51,172 nucleotides of DNA from HGM04593 sp045592125 (GCA_045592125.1 JAZNUE010000007.1:1-51172); one strand, 5' to 3'; shown: positions 1 through 8,101, numbered from the stretch's first letter. Program-made: numbers and translations. Notes: generated by a model not told the origin, from the letters alone.

Positions 1-123
1 TTTTTAACTATTTAAGTAGGTTTTCCAATTCACTCCTACAGTTAAATTGATATATCTTTCCTCTATTTTTTTTATTAACGGCATATGTTTTGACAGAGTT
101 ATATATAAAGAAAGAAGCAAACA

Positions 124-162
124 CAAACAAAAAAGAGTCCCAAATTTCTTTGGAACTCTTTT
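124..162 (-). terminator. Terminator after the tRNA-Asp remnant
   Basis: On the minus strand the arms AAAAGAGT and ACTCTTTT (162-155 and 138-131) pair, with a short inner stem. A T-rich run interrupted by G follows down to about 124. It lies directly 3' of the damaged tRNA copy, just as the terminator at 244-272 lies 3' of the intact one, so it is probably the old terminator of the lost tRNA. Confidence 0.6.
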
Positions 163-215
163 GCGGTGCGCACGGGACTCGTAATCGGCTTGCCGCTTTG
201 CTTGCAAAGAACCCT
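163..215 (-). pseudogene. Degenerate 3' half of a second tRNA-Asp
   Basis: Read on the minus strand, bases 182-163 reproduce the 3' end of the neighbouring tRNA-Asp (CGAGTCCCGT, one change, CGCACCGC). Bases 215-210 region upstream resembles the tRNA segment that leads into the T arm (GGGGTCA, GGGTTC). Between them, in what should be the T loop, about 27 extra bases are present, including the small hairpins TTTGC/GCAAA and CGGC/GCCG. No 5' half (acceptor, D arm, anticodon) is visible. I read this as a tandem tRNA copy that has decayed. The 5' limit is approximate, and an assembly error cannot be excluded. Confidence 0.5.
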
Positions 216-243
216 GACCCCGGGTCACGGGGAGGGTATATAC

Positions 244-272
244 AAAAAAAGAAGAAACCTTGCGGTTTCTTC
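244..272 (-). terminator. Terminator of tRNA-Asp
   Basis: A 9-bp perfect stem (GAAGAAACC at 251-259, GGTTTCTTC at 264-272, loop of four bases) lies three bases after the tRNA. On the minus strand it is followed by seven T residues. This is a standard intrinsic terminator. Confidence 0.85.
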
Positions 273-275
273 TTG

Positions 276-349
276 CGGTGCGTACGGGACTCGAACCCGT
301 GACCCCCTGCGTGACAGGCAGATATTCTAACCAACTGAACTAACGCACC
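276..349 (-). tRNA. tRNA-Asp (anticodon GTC)
   Basis: Read on the minus strand, the acceptor strands GGTGCGT and ACGCACC pair perfectly (349-343 and 283-277), with discriminator G at 276. The D arm contains AGTTCAGTTGGTTAGAA. The anticodon loop CTGTCAC presents GTC on a stem closed by a U-G pair. The T arm is CGGGTTCGAGTCCCG. The layout matches bacterial tRNA-Asp base for base in its conserved positions. The 3' CCA is not encoded (GCAAG follows), so it must be added after transcription. A promoter lies upstream (393-423) and a terminator directly downstream. Confidence 0.96.
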
Positions 350-392
350 AAAATGTCAATGTTTCTGCTTTGTTTGTATCTCAAAGCGAGTG

Positions 393-423
393 CAAAGGTA
401 GGGATTTATTTTTAATCTGCAAA
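393..423 (-). promoter_or_regulatory. Promoter of tRNA-Asp
   Basis: On the minus strand TTTG (423-420), 19 bases, then TACCTTTG (400-393) matches the Bacteroidota housekeeping sigma pattern TTTG-N19/20-TAnnTTTG. Transcription should start near 388, leaving a leader of about 40 bases before the tRNA. Confidence 0.75.
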
Positions 424-487
424 CGTTTTGCCTATTTTTTTCTCTCAAAGTGATATTTTTTTGTCATTTCGGGAAAGAAACGGGGTG

Positions 488-1012
488 TTACATCATTTTT
501 TGCATTAGGAACACACTGTTATATCCATCCTTCGAGCGTAGCCAATCCTTTAGTTCCGCAGTAACGGTAAAGCTGCATTTTTCAAACAGCCGCACGCTTT
601 CCCTGTTCCACTCGGGAACATATACATAAAGTTGATGAAGGTGCAGCCTATCTTTGGCATAATCGCATAGCAAGCGCACGGCATTGGTTGCTATACCCTT
701 GCCGCGATACTCGCCCAAAATCCCGACACACACCTCGGCACGGCCGTTTATAGGGTCATATTCGGCAAGGTCAACCATTCCGACACACTTGCCATCGGCA
801 AGCTCTATCACAAACCGCGCCTGACGCTCGGCAATAATGTCCTGCCGACTCTGCTCAAGATATTCGCGTAGCGTGTAGCGCGAATAGGGCAACGTGGCAT
901 TTCCGACACTCCAGAGTGAAGTGTCGTTCTCCATCGCGTACATGAGTTCAAGGTCCTCGGGTTCAGGTGAACGCAATGTCATTGTCTCATCTTTAAGCCA
1001 ACGGTCATTCAT
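488..1012 (-). CDS. GNAT-family N-acetyltransferase (RimJ/RimL-like)
   Basis: Predicted 174-residue acetyl-CoA-dependent N-acetyltransferase; substrate unknown. It opens with the strand typical of the RimJ/RimL subgroup (MTLRSPEPEDLELMY). It carries the acetyl-CoA pyrophosphate-binding loop R-G-K-G-I-A around residues 103-108, after the strand VCVGILGEY. The later asparagine and LFEKCSF segment (WNRESVRLFEKCSF) is the usual end of the fold. I chose the ATG at 1012 because it forms an ATGAATGA overlap with the stop of the upstream glycosyltransferase gene, a pattern also seen in the Hip-like module. An in-frame ATG at 1033 is the alternative (181 residues). It is the last gene of the recR operon. 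Confidence 0.85.
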   Translation of the reverse strand: MNDRWLKDETMTLRSPEPEDLELMYAMENDTSLWSVGNATLPYSRYTLREYLEQSRQDIIAERQARFVIELADGKCVGMVDLAEYDPINGRAEVCVGILGEYRGKGIATNAVRLLCDYAKDRLHLHQLYVYVPEWNRESVRLFEKCSFTVTAELKDWLRSKDGYNSVFLMQKMM

Positions 1013-2198
1013 TTTGGGTAAGGTGCACAGCACAATCTGTTATAAAAACTCCTGTTTCGGCCGAATATGTTCCCAAACGCATACGCTTGCTCCCCTCACG
1101 CGATATGAGGTCAAGAACTACACCGTATGAGTATGCCTCGGTGTCATATACGACTGTATCGTATGGCGCTACATCTACACCGCCGGTCAAATGCCCCGCA
1201 GGTAATGTGACCTCATTGCCTATAATGACAGAATGCTTGCAACCGGGGTACTTCTGCTTGAGCAGTCGCATAACCTTATCTGCAGTTGCTTCACTCCCCA
1301 CCACCAGACAATTCAACGGATAGAGCGCAGATGTTTTCTCCCTGCGGTGGCGGAACTGGTTGCCCACATAGGCAAGCATGGCACGCACCCATATCGCTAT
1401 GCTTATTGGCAGGCTCAGCAGCAGTGAGTAGTGCGAGTAGTGCTTGTTGAAGAAGAGCTGCATTGCCTGGTAGAAAGTATGCACATATCTATAAGAACTC
1501 TTTACAGTACTCTCGCCCTTGTAGTGCAGCATGCGCACTGGCAGGAAATAATTATCGTATCCGCTCTTCATTATGCGGCAGGAGAGGTCTATGTCCTCGC
1601 CATACATGAAGAAGTCCTCGTCGAGCAGCCCTGCCTTGGCGAGCGCACAGCGGCGCAGGAACATGAACGCCCCCGACATTATCTCAATGCGGCTGGGCTT
1701 GTTCTCATCAAGGTAGCGCATGTAATAGCGCCCGAAGGTGCGCGACTTGGGGAAAAGCGCCGCAAGGCCCGACATCTTGCAGAACGCGACAAAGGGCGTT
1801 GGCAGCCCGCGGCGCGATTCAAGCGCAAACGAGCCGTCGGAATGGAGCATATATGCACCGCAGCCACCAGCCTCAGGCTTTGAGTCCATAAACTTAAGGA
1901 ACTCCCTGAAGCAGTTCTCGGGGACTATCGTGTCGGGGTTCAGCAGCAGTACATACTCGCCACAGCTCTTTCTTATCGCAAGATTGTTGGCGCGGGCAAA
2001 CCCCAGGTTCTCCTCACTGGCAATGAGCGTTACAGCCGGGAAGCGTTCCTTTATATACTCTACCGACCCGTCGCCCGAGGCATTGTCAACCACAATAGTC
2101 TCCACGGCAATGCCGTCTGCCGCCCTTTCTACCGAGCGCAGGCACTGCTCAAGGAAATGCTTTACCTTGTAGTTGACTATTACCACCGAGAGCCTCAT
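1005..2198 (-). CDS. Glycosyltransferase family 2 with C-terminal membrane segment
   Basis: Predicted 397-residue inverting glycosyltransferase for cell-surface polysaccharide. The nucleotide-sugar-binding start LSVVIVNYK (residues 3-11) is followed by VDNASGDGSVEYI, the LLLNPDT metal-binding region near residue 85, and the acceptor-side motif FFMYGEDIDLSCR. These are typical of rhamnosyltransferase-like GT2 enzymes. A hydrophobic segment (LLLSLPISIAIWVRAMLAYV) comes after the catalytic domain. The last ~90 residues (CLVVGSEATADKVMRLL...) look like a small Rossmann-type domain reminiscent of the one preceding sugar-transferase domains. The start ATG at 2198 fits the GT2 N-terminus; a longer reading to 2309 adds 37 residues with no fold character. 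It lies 17 bases after the membrane-protein gene and overlaps the GNAT gene. Donor and acceptor cannot be told. Confidence 0.88.
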   Translation of the reverse strand: MRLSVVIVNYKVKHFLEQCLRSVERAADGIAVETIVVDNASGDGSVEYIKERFPAVTLIASEENLGFARANNLAIRKSCGEYVLLLNPDTIVPENCFREFLKFMDSKPEAGGCGAYMLHSDGSFALESRRGLPTPFVAFCKMSGLAALFPKSRTFGRYYMRYLDENKPSRIEIMSGAFMFLRRCALAKAGLLDEDFFMYGEDIDLSCRIMKSGYDNYFLPVRMLHYKGESTVKSSYRYVHTFYQAMQLFFNKHYSHYSLLLSLPISIAIWVRAMLAYVGNQFRHRREKTSALYPLNCLVVGSEATADKVMRLLKQKYPGCKHSVIIGNEVTLPAGHLTGGVDVAPYDTVVYDTEAYSYGVVLDLISREGSKRMRLGTYSAETGVFITDCAVHLTQNE

Positions 2199-2215
2199 CG
2201 CCTTAGAGTTTTCAG

Positions 2216-2668
2216 TTATCTTGCATTCCTGTTCTTCTCGAGATAGCCGTCGAGCACCATCCTGGTTGGGAAACTGTAGAGCAGCGAGCATAGCGCCAGG
2301 AGACCGCAATAGAGCGCGCCCTCATAGCCCAGGCCGTAATATACGAACTCATTGGCCAGCAGCACTGCAAAGAGAAGGACTATCCTCTGGAAGGCCTTCT
2401 TTGCAAACAGCCTGAGGAAGTCGTCCTCGCTGCGGTCTAGCGCCTTGTTGAGCGAGCCGGAGAAACCTTTTATTGCCAGCGGCACAAGGAGCACCGTGAG
2501 CATTACCGACGCCACCTGCACTGCATACACGCCACCCGACGGCAGCACCGCCGCGAGCGCGCCCTTGGCAAGCAGGCCCGCCTCAAAAGCGACAATTATT
2601 ATTGCTGCTGCAAAAAGAGAGAATATGTGGTTAACTCTCAATGACTTTAGAATTTCCTTACTGTCCAT
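2216..2668 (-). CDS. Small integral membrane protein of unknown function
   Basis: A 150-residue protein with about four membrane-spanning segments: IFSLFAAAIIIVAFEAGLLA, VYAVQVASVMLTVLLVPLAI, IVLLFAVLLANEFVYYGLGY and ALYCGLLALCSLLYSF. A charged loop (LDRSEDDFLRLFAKKAF) lies in the middle, and the tail is basic. I recognise no family motif. It begins one base after the recR stop codon and ends 17 bases before the glycosyltransferase, so it is co-transcribed with both. Position next to a glycosyltransferase suggests, but does not show, an envelope role. Confidence 0.75.
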   Translation of the reverse strand: MDSKEILKSLRVNHIFSLFAAAIIIVAFEAGLLAKGALAAVLPSGGVYAVQVASVMLTVLLVPLAIKGFSGSLNKALDRSEDDFLRLFAKKAFQRIVLLFAVLLANEFVYYGLGYEGALYCGLLALCSLLYSFPTRMVLDGYLEKNRNAR

Positions 2669-2669
2669 G

Positions 2670-3290
2670 TCAAATTGTTTTTCCCGTAAACGGGGTCCTG
2701 TTCTTTATTGAGCTGCCCAGAGTAATCTCGTCGGCATACCCGAGCTCGTCGCCAACAGATATTCCGCGGGCGATGACAGAGAGTCTCACGTCGTACTGCT
2801 GGAGCTTGCGATAGATGTAGAAGTTTGTTGTATCGCCCTCCATTGTAGAGCTGAGCGCAAGGATAACCTCCTTTACCTCGCCGCCCGCCACGCGGCCTAT
2901 AAGGCTTTCTATCTGCAGGTCGCTTGGCGAGACGCCGTCCATTGGAGATATTACGCCGCCCAGCACATGATACACGCCGCGGTACTGCATTGTGTTCTCA
3001 ACAGCCATTACATCCTGTATATTCTCAACCACGCAGATGGTGCTGTGGTCGCGCATGGGATTGGCACAGATGGGGCATATATCGGTATCAGAAATGCTAT
3101 GGCACTCGCTGCAGTACCTTGCATCGCGCCTGAGGGTTATCATGGCGTCGGAGAAAGCGGCAACCTCCTCCTCGCTCTTGCGCAGAAGGTGCAGCACAAG
3201 GCGTGTAGCGGTCTTGCGCCCGATACCCGGCAGCTTCGTAAACTCTTTCACCGCCCTCTCAAGCAGTGCCGATGGATACTCCTGGTTCAT
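2670..3290 (-). CDS. recR: Recombination mediator protein RecR
   Basis: RecR (206 residues) forms a DNA-clamp with RecO and loads RecA at single-strand gaps. All family parts are visible: the helix-hairpin-helix LPGIGRKTATRLVLHLL near residues 19-35, a four-cysteine zinc finger (CSEC...CPIC) near 58-73, and the Toprim domain starting at CVVENIQDVMAVE. The C-terminal segment SVIARGISVGDELGYADEITL follows. Length is normal. It is the first gene of a four-gene minus-strand operon. A TATCTTCG -7 box lies about 30 bases upstream of the ATG. Confidence 0.97.
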   Translation of the reverse strand: MNQEYPSALLERAVKEFTKLPGIGRKTATRLVLHLLRKSEEEVAAFSDAMITLRRDARYCSECHSISDTDICPICANPMRDHSTICVVENIQDVMAVENTMQYRGVYHVLGGVISPMDGVSPSDLQIESLIGRVAGGEVKEVILALSSTMEGDTTNFYIYRKLQQYDVRLSVIARGISVGDELGYADEITLGSSIKNRTPFTGKTI

Positions 3291-3320
3291 TAGCTATTCA
3301 ATTCAACTGCAAAAATCATG

Positions 3321-3328
3321 CGAAGATA
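3321..3328 (-). promoter_or_regulatory. Probable -7 element of the recR operon
   Basis: TATCTTCG on the minus strand, 31 bases before the recR ATG. It differs from TAnnTTTG by one base. The same variant precedes prfB and spmAB here, which supports it. No clear -33 TTTG was seen. Confidence 0.45.
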
Positions 3329-3479
3329 GCAAAAAAAACGCAGATATACGGGGTTCGCTGTATCTTTGCAACACAAAATTAGCCAACCTTGTAACATTGG
3401 AAGATATCGGAATACTTATGTATCCTTCCTGTGTACTGCAGTTATTAACATTTCACTTCCTATTGGAATCTTTCTTTTT

Positions 3480-3536
3480 AAACCGTTTGCCAAACCGTTT
3501 GCAAACCAGGCCGCGGAAATAATCCGCGGAAATAAT
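3480..3536 (+). repeat. Two adjacent pairs of short direct repeats
   Basis: AAACCGTTTGC occurs at 3480-3490 and again at 3492-3502. CCGCGGAAATAAT occurs twice in exact tandem at 3511-3523 and 3524-3536. Each unit contains an inverted repeat (CAAAC/GTTTG and CCGCGG). They lie just upstream of the mnmG promoter and could be binding sites. Confidence 0.7.
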
Positions 3537-3547
3537 CATTTTCAAAT

Positions 3548-3579
3548 CTTGCGATTGACGCAAAGTTGTATTATTTTTG
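3548..3579 (+). promoter_or_regulatory. Putative mnmG promoter
   Basis: CTTG (3548-3551), 20 bases, then TATTTTTG (3572-3579) matches the Bacteroidota -33/-7 pattern. The transcript would start near 3584, about 48 bases before the chosen mnmG start codon. Confidence 0.55.
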
Positions 3580-3631
3580 TTGATTGGTAGTGTGGCGGCA
3601 ATGCCGCCTTATAAGGAGCAGAAGAAGAGAA

Positions 3632-5503
3632 GTGGTATTCAATTACGACATACTTGTTATAGGCGCCGGGCACGCTGGCTGCGAAGCGGCTGCGGCCGCG
3701 GCGAACATGGGCAAGCGCACTTGCCTCATGACCATCGACATGAACAAGATTGCGCAGATGAGCTGCAATCCTGCAATAGGCGGTATTGCCAAAGGACAGA
3801 TTGTGCGTGAGATTGACGCGCTTGGCGGATACACAGGCATTGTTACCGACAAGGCTTCAATCCAGTTCCGCATGCTAAACCGCTCAAAGGGCCCTGCAAT
3901 GTGGAGCCCGCGCGCGCAGTGCGACAGGATGAAGTTTAGCCAATATTGGCGAGAAATACTTGAGAACACTCCAAACCTTGAAATGTGGCAGGACATTGCC
4001 ACTGGACTAATCGTTGAAGATGGCAAGGCCTGTGGAGTGAGGACACAGATGGGTGCCGAGTTCCGCGCCGCATGCACAATTATCACGGCCGGCACATTCC
4101 TCAACGGGCTCATGCACATTGGAAAGGTAAAGATTGAGGGCGGCCGCGTTGCCGAGCCTGCCGCAAAGGGCCTTACCGAATCAATAACAGCACACGGCAT
4201 TACTGCCGGCCGCATGAAGACTGGCACACCAGTGCGCCTCGACAGGCGCTCAATAAACCTTGGGCTCACCGAGGTGCAGGAGGGCGACAATGATTTCCAC
4301 CGTTTCTCGTACAGCGACACGCAGCGCACGCTCAAGCAACTGCCCTGCTGGGGCTGCTACACCAATCCTGAAGTCCACCAGATTCTGCGCGACAGTCTTG
4401 ACGACTCCCCGCTCTACAACGGACAAATCCAGAGCATAGGTCCCCGCTACTGCCCAAGCATTGAGACAAAGATTGTAACTTTTGCCGAGCGCGAAAGGCA
4501 CCTTCTGTTCCTTGAGCCCGAGGGCGAGACAACACAGGAGATTTATGTAAACGGTTTCTCATCGTCACTGCCAATGAAAGCGCAGCTTACAGCGCTACGC
4601 AAGATACCTGCACTGGAGAACGCTGTAGCATACCGCCCGGGATACGCAATAGAATATGACTATTTCGACCCTACACAGCTTCGCCACACACTTGAGTCAA
4701 AGATTGTGCGGGGCCTCTACTTTGCCGGACAGGTAAACGGCACAACCGGTTACGAAGAGGCGGCAGGCCAAGGACTTGTTGCCGGAATAAACGCCGCACT
4801 GAAGATTGACGGCAAAGAGGAACTTATCCTTCGCCGCGACGAGGCATACATTGGCGTGCTCATTGATGACCTGGTGACAAAAGGCGTTGACGAGCCCTAC
4901 CGCATGTTCACATCTAGGGCCGAATACCGCATTCTGCTGCGTGCCGACAATGCCGACATGCGCCTTACCGAAAAGGCATACAGCATTGGGCTGGCAACCG
5001 AAGAGCGCTACCAAAGGCTGCTAAGCAAGAAAGAGAAGATTGCACAGCTGACCGGGTTCATAGAGAACTTCTCGGTAAAGGCAAGCCTCATAAACAAGGG
5101 GCTTGAGGAACTTGGCACTACCCCACTCGTGCGCGGTTGCAAGCTGGCGTCAATAATCGAGCGCCCGCAGGTGACAATAGAGTCCATAGCCAGCTACATT
5201 GTTCCGCTCAAGAAAGAACTTGAGAAACTGGGAAAAGACCGCGAGGAGATAGTAGAGGCAACAGAGATTGAAATAAAGTACAGCGGATATATACAGCGCG
5301 AAAGGGAACTTGCCGAGCGCATGATTCGCCTTGAGAATATACGCATAAAGGGCAGGTTCAATTACAGCGCGCTGGAGTCGCTGTCGACCGAGGCGCGGCA
5401 AAAGCTCGCCGCCATAGACCCGGAGACGCTTGCCCAGGCAAGCCGCATACCAGGAGTGTCGCCCAGCGACGTGAACGTGCTGCTTGTGCTCATGCGGAAA
5501 TAA
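3632..5503 (+). CDS. mnmG: tRNA uridine-5-carboxymethylaminomethyl modification enzyme MnmG (GidA)
   Basis: MnmG, with MnmE, uses FAD and methylene-tetrahydrofolate to modify the wobble uridine of several tRNAs. The FAD-binding GAGHAG loop lies near residues 9-14. GidA signature 1 (GPRYCPSIETKI) is near residue 270 and signature 2 (GQVNGTTGYEEAAGQG) near residue 366. The C-terminal helical MnmE/tRNA-binding region (ASRIPGVSPSDVNVLLV) is intact. Length is about 623 residues, normal for the family. I chose the GTG at 3632 because conserved sequence (FNYDILVIGAGHAG) begins right after it and an AAGGAG lies 13 bases upstream. An upstream TTG at 3584 would fall on the predicted transcription start. 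The gene is divergent from recR and is followed by a parS-like site. Confidence 0.96.
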   Translation: MVFNYDILVIGAGHAGCEAAAAAANMGKRTCLMTIDMNKIAQMSCNPAIGGIAKGQIVREIDALGGYTGIVTDKASIQFRMLNRSKGPAMWSPRAQCDRMKFSQYWREILENTPNLEMWQDIATGLIVEDGKACGVRTQMGAEFRAACTIITAGTFLNGLMHIGKVKIEGGRVAEPAAKGLTESITAHGITAGRMKTGTPVRLDRRSINLGLTEVQEGDNDFHRFSYSDTQRTLKQLPCWGCYTNPEVHQILRDSLDDSPLYNGQIQSIGPRYCPSIETKIVTFAERERHLLFLEPEGETTQEIYVNGFSSSLPMKAQLTALRKIPALENAVAYRPGYAIEYDYFDPTQLRHTLESKIVRGLYFAGQVNGTTGYEEAAGQGLVAGINAALKIDGKEELILRRDEAYIGVLIDDLVTKGVDEPYRMFTSRAEYRILLRADNADMRLTEKAYSIGLATEERYQRLLSKKEKIAQLTGFIENFSVKASLINKGLEELGTTPLVRGCKLASIIERPQVTIESIASYIVPLKKELEKLGKDREEIVEATEIEIKYSGYIQRERELAERMIRLENIRIKGRFNYSALESLSTEARQKLAAIDPETLAQASRIPGVSPSDVNVLLVLMRK

Positions 5504-5508
5504 ACAGT

Positions 5509-5524
5509 TGTTCCACGTGGAACA
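5509..5524. promoter_or_regulatory. parS-like ParB binding site
   Basis: TGTTCCACGTGGAACA is a perfect 16-bp palindrome six bases after the mnmG stop. It equals the consensus ParB (Spo0J) centromere sequence with C/G at the variable position, as in Pseudomonas parS. parS sites cluster near replication origins, and mnmG is origin-linked in many bacteria. I found no second full copy in the window. ParB itself is not encoded here. Confidence 0.75.
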
Positions 5525-5639
5525 TTGCCTTAAGACAACAGATAAAAACGGGAAGCGAAAAGCATATAGCCGCATTACCACCTAGCAACAATTAGTGCCC
5601 TTGACAACCCTTACACAATAAACTTTAAACAATACAGAC

Positions 5640-6173
5640 ATGAATAAAGAACTGCTGCTAAAGAACCTGAGAAACATCCCCGATTTTCCCATTCCGGGAA
5701 TACAGTTTAAAGACGTGACATCACTCTTCAAGAACCCGGAGTGCCTTCGTGAGATGGACAACGCGCTCTATGAACTTTACAAGGACAAAGGCATTACAAA
5801 GATTGTGGGCATTGAGTCTCGTGGTTTTGTGATGGCGTCATCACTAGCCGTTAAGCTAGGCGCTGGTTTCGTGCCCATCCGCAAGCCAGGCAAATTGCCT
5901 GCCGAGACAATTAGCGAGACCTACGGCAAGGAATACGGACGCGACACAATTGAGATACACAAGGACGCAATTGACGAGAACGACGTTGTCCTTATACACG
6001 ATGACCTGCTGGCAACTGGCGGAACAATGCTCGCAGCATACCACCTTGTGAAGAAACTGAACCCCAAGAAGGTGATGATAAACTTCATCATTGAGCTCGA
6101 GGGGCTGAAAGGACGCGACACATTCCCGGCAGACGCCGAGATTGAGTGCCTGCTTACACTTGAAGGCAAGTAA
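5640..6173 (+). CDS. apt: Adenine phosphoribosyltransferase
   Basis: Salvages adenine plus PRPP to AMP in the cytoplasm. The 177-residue length is typical. The PRPP-binding signature VVLIHDDLLATGGTMLAA lies near residues 115-132. Upstream segments FPIPGIQFKDVT and GIESRGFVMASSLAVKLGAGFVPIRKPGKLP are characteristic of Apt rather than of Hpt or Xpt. The stop codon overlaps the uvrC ATG by one base (TAATG), so the two genes are translationally coupled. Confidence 0.97.
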   Translation: MNKELLLKNLRNIPDFPIPGIQFKDVTSLFKNPECLREMDNALYELYKDKGITKIVGIESRGFVMASSLAVKLGAGFVPIRKPGKLPAETISETYGKEYGRDTIEIHKDAIDENDVVLIHDDLLATGGTMLAAYHLVKKLNPKKVMINFIIELEGLKGRDTFPADAEIECLLTLEGK

Positions 6174-8008
6174 TGAACAAGGAGGAGAAAGCAAAGAGGG
6201 AGAATTACCTGAAGGGCATAGTGAACAACCTGCCCGAATCGCCAGGCTGTTACCAGTACCTGGACGATAGCGGCACAATCATCTATGTTGGAAAGGCAAA
6301 GAACCTCAAGCGGCGTGTATCCTCATACTTCAACAAGGAACAGCAGACACTGAAGACCCGCCTGCTTGTCGCAAAGATTGCCGACATAAGGTATGTGGTA
6401 GTAAATAGCGAGGCCGACGCGCTGCTTCTTGAGAACAACCTCATAAAGCAGCACAAGCCTCGCTATAATGTTTTGCTGAAGGACGACAAGACATACCCTT
6501 CGATATGCATAACAAATGACTATTTCCCAAAGATATTCAAGACAAGGAAAATAATAAAAGGAGCTGGACGCTACTTTGGGCCGTACACGAACGCGGGAGC
6601 GCTCCACGCGCTGCTAGAACTGATAAAGGAACTCTACCCCCTGCGCACGTGCAGCCTGGGCATAACGCCCGAAGGCGTGAGGAACGGCAAGTACAGCGCC
6701 TGCCTCGAATACCAGATAAAGAAGTGCTGCGCCCCATGCATAGCAAGGACTTCACACGATGAATATCTAGGATATATTGAAGAAGTAGTATCAATACTGA
6801 AAGGCGATATAAGGGTACTGCAGGAAAGACTCATCGCTGAAATGAAGGAAAAAGCAAAATCACTGGAATTCGAGGCCGCACAGGAGATAAAGAAAAGGCA
6901 TGACCTCATCGAGAACTTCAGGACACGCAGCGAGGTGGTGAGCCAGTCAATGACAAATATTGACGTGTTCTGCATTGAAAGCGATGAAAAGAGTGCATTT
7001 ATAAATTTCCTGCACATTACCAACGGGTGCATTAGCCAGGCATTCACGATAGAGTACCAGAAAAGGCTCGATGAAAGCGATGAGGAATTGATTTCAATGG
7101 GCATAATAGAACTGCGCGAAAGGTTCGGGAGTAAGGCAAAGGAAATAATCCTCCCCTTCCCCATCGGGACCCCTATTGAGGGGACAGTTGTGACTGTGCC
7201 GCAGAAAGGCGAGAAAGCACGCCTGCTAGCGCTTTCAAGGCTCAACGTAAAGCAGTACAGGGCCGACCGCGTGAAGCAAGAAGAGAAGCTGAACCCTGAA
7301 CAGAAGGCAACAAGGATGATGAAGGAAATACAGGAAGCGCTTCACCTTGAAAGGCTGCCAGTAACAATAGAGTGTTTCGACAACTCAAACATACAGGGAA
7401 GCGACGCTGTAGCCGCATGTGTTGTATTCCGCAAGCTAAGGCCTAGCAAGAAGGAGTACCGGAAATATAACATAAAGAGCGTGACAGGTCCCGATGACTA
7501 TGCCTCAATGCGCGAGGTGGTAATGAGGCGCTATAGCCGCATAGCCGAGGAGGGAGGAGAGCTCCCCAACCTGATAATTGCCGACGGCGGAAAGGGGCAG
7601 ATGGAGGCAATGCGCTCGGTAATTGAGGATGAACTGGGACTGCACATCCCTATTGCAGGCCTTGTGAAGGACGGAAGGCACCGCACATCGGAGCTCATCA
7701 TAGGCAAGGATAACGAGACGATTGGACTCAAGCAGAACACTCCCCTATTCCGCCTGATGACACAGATACAGGACGAGGTACACCGCTTTGCCATAACATT
7801 CCACCGGGAGAAACGCAGCAAGCGGCAGACAGCCTCGGAACTCGACAGCATTAAAGGCATAGGCGAAAAGAGCAAACAGGCACTATTACAGCACTTCAAG
7901 AGCATAAAACGCATTAAACTCGCTGATACAGAAGAAATTGCGGCAATAATTGGCAAGGCAAAGGCGGAAATCATAGCAAATTACATAAAAAACAGCAAAG
8001 AGGAATGA
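6173..8008 (+). CDS. uvrC: Excinuclease ABC subunit C
   Basis: UvrC makes the dual incisions of nucleotide excision repair after UvrAB loading. The N-terminal GIY-YIG nuclease (SPGCYQYLDD...IIYVGKAKNLKRRVSSYF) spans about residues 22-95. A UvrB-binding UVR helix (EFEAAQEIKKRHDLIENF) is near 225-240. The RNase H-like 5' nuclease domain includes IECFDNSNIQGSDAVAA and LIIADGGKGQ. A tandem helix-hairpin-helix (LDSIKGIGEKSKQALLQHF) closes the protein. Length is 611 residues, normal. It starts inside the apt stop codon; dtd and a mazG-like gene follow after a gap with its own -7 box. Confidence 0.97.
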   Translation: MNKEEKAKRENYLKGIVNNLPESPGCYQYLDDSGTIIYVGKAKNLKRRVSSYFNKEQQTLKTRLLVAKIADIRYVVVNSEADALLLENNLIKQHKPRYNVLLKDDKTYPSICITNDYFPKIFKTRKIIKGAGRYFGPYTNAGALHALLELIKELYPLRTCSLGITPEGVRNGKYSACLEYQIKKCCAPCIARTSHDEYLGYIEEVVSILKGDIRVLQERLIAEMKEKAKSLEFEAAQEIKKRHDLIENFRTRSEVVSQSMTNIDVFCIESDEKSAFINFLHITNGCISQAFTIEYQKRLDESDEELISMGIIELRERFGSKAKEIILPFPIGTPIEGTVVTVPQKGEKARLLALSRLNVKQYRADRVKQEEKLNPEQKATRMMKEIQEALHLERLPVTIECFDNSNIQGSDAVAACVVFRKLRPSKKEYRKYNIKSVTGPDDYASMREVVMRRYSRIAEEGGELPNLIIADGGKGQMEAMRSVIEDELGLHIPIAGLVKDGRHRTSELIIGKDNETIGLKQNTPLFRLMTQIQDEVHRFAITFHREKRSKRQTASELDSIKGIGEKSKQALLQHFKSIKRIKLADTEEIAAIIGKAKAEIIANYIKNSKEE

Positions 8009-8025
8009 TATTAGCAACAAAAAAG

Positions 8026-8033
8026 TATCTTTG
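8026..8033 (+). promoter_or_regulatory. -7 element upstream of dtd
   Basis: TATCTTTG, a perfect -7 match, lies in the 93-base gap between uvrC and dtd. No good -33 TTTG is placed 19-20 bases before it. It may give dtd and the next gene their own transcript with a leader of about 65 bases. Confidence 0.45.
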
Positions 8034-8101
8034 CGAAGAACTCAGGCAACGCAGGACTTGTCATTACAGCGAAGCGAATAATCTAGACTGAATAAAAGGA
8101 T

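Larger units (their letters stand above)
3291..3631. other. Divergent recR/mnmG intergenic region
   Basis: This 341-base gap holds no convincing gene. It contains the recR -7 box TATCTTCG (3321-3328, minus) and an isolated perfect TATCTTTG (3361-3368, plus) without a clear -33 partner. It also has a pair of 11-bp direct repeats AAACCGTTTGC (3480-3490, 3492-3502), an exact tandem 13-bp repeat CCGCGGAAATAAT (3511-3523, 3524-3536), and the mnmG promoter. A short reading frame at 3366-3590 has no domain or codon character of a gene. Confidence 0.6.

Noticed and set aside
3366..3590. 74-codon frame in the recR/mnmG gap
   Set aside because: It runs through the direct repeats and the mnmG promoter and shows no protein character.
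3643..4335. 230-codon frame antisense to mnmG
   Set aside because: Shadow of a conserved gene; no family features.
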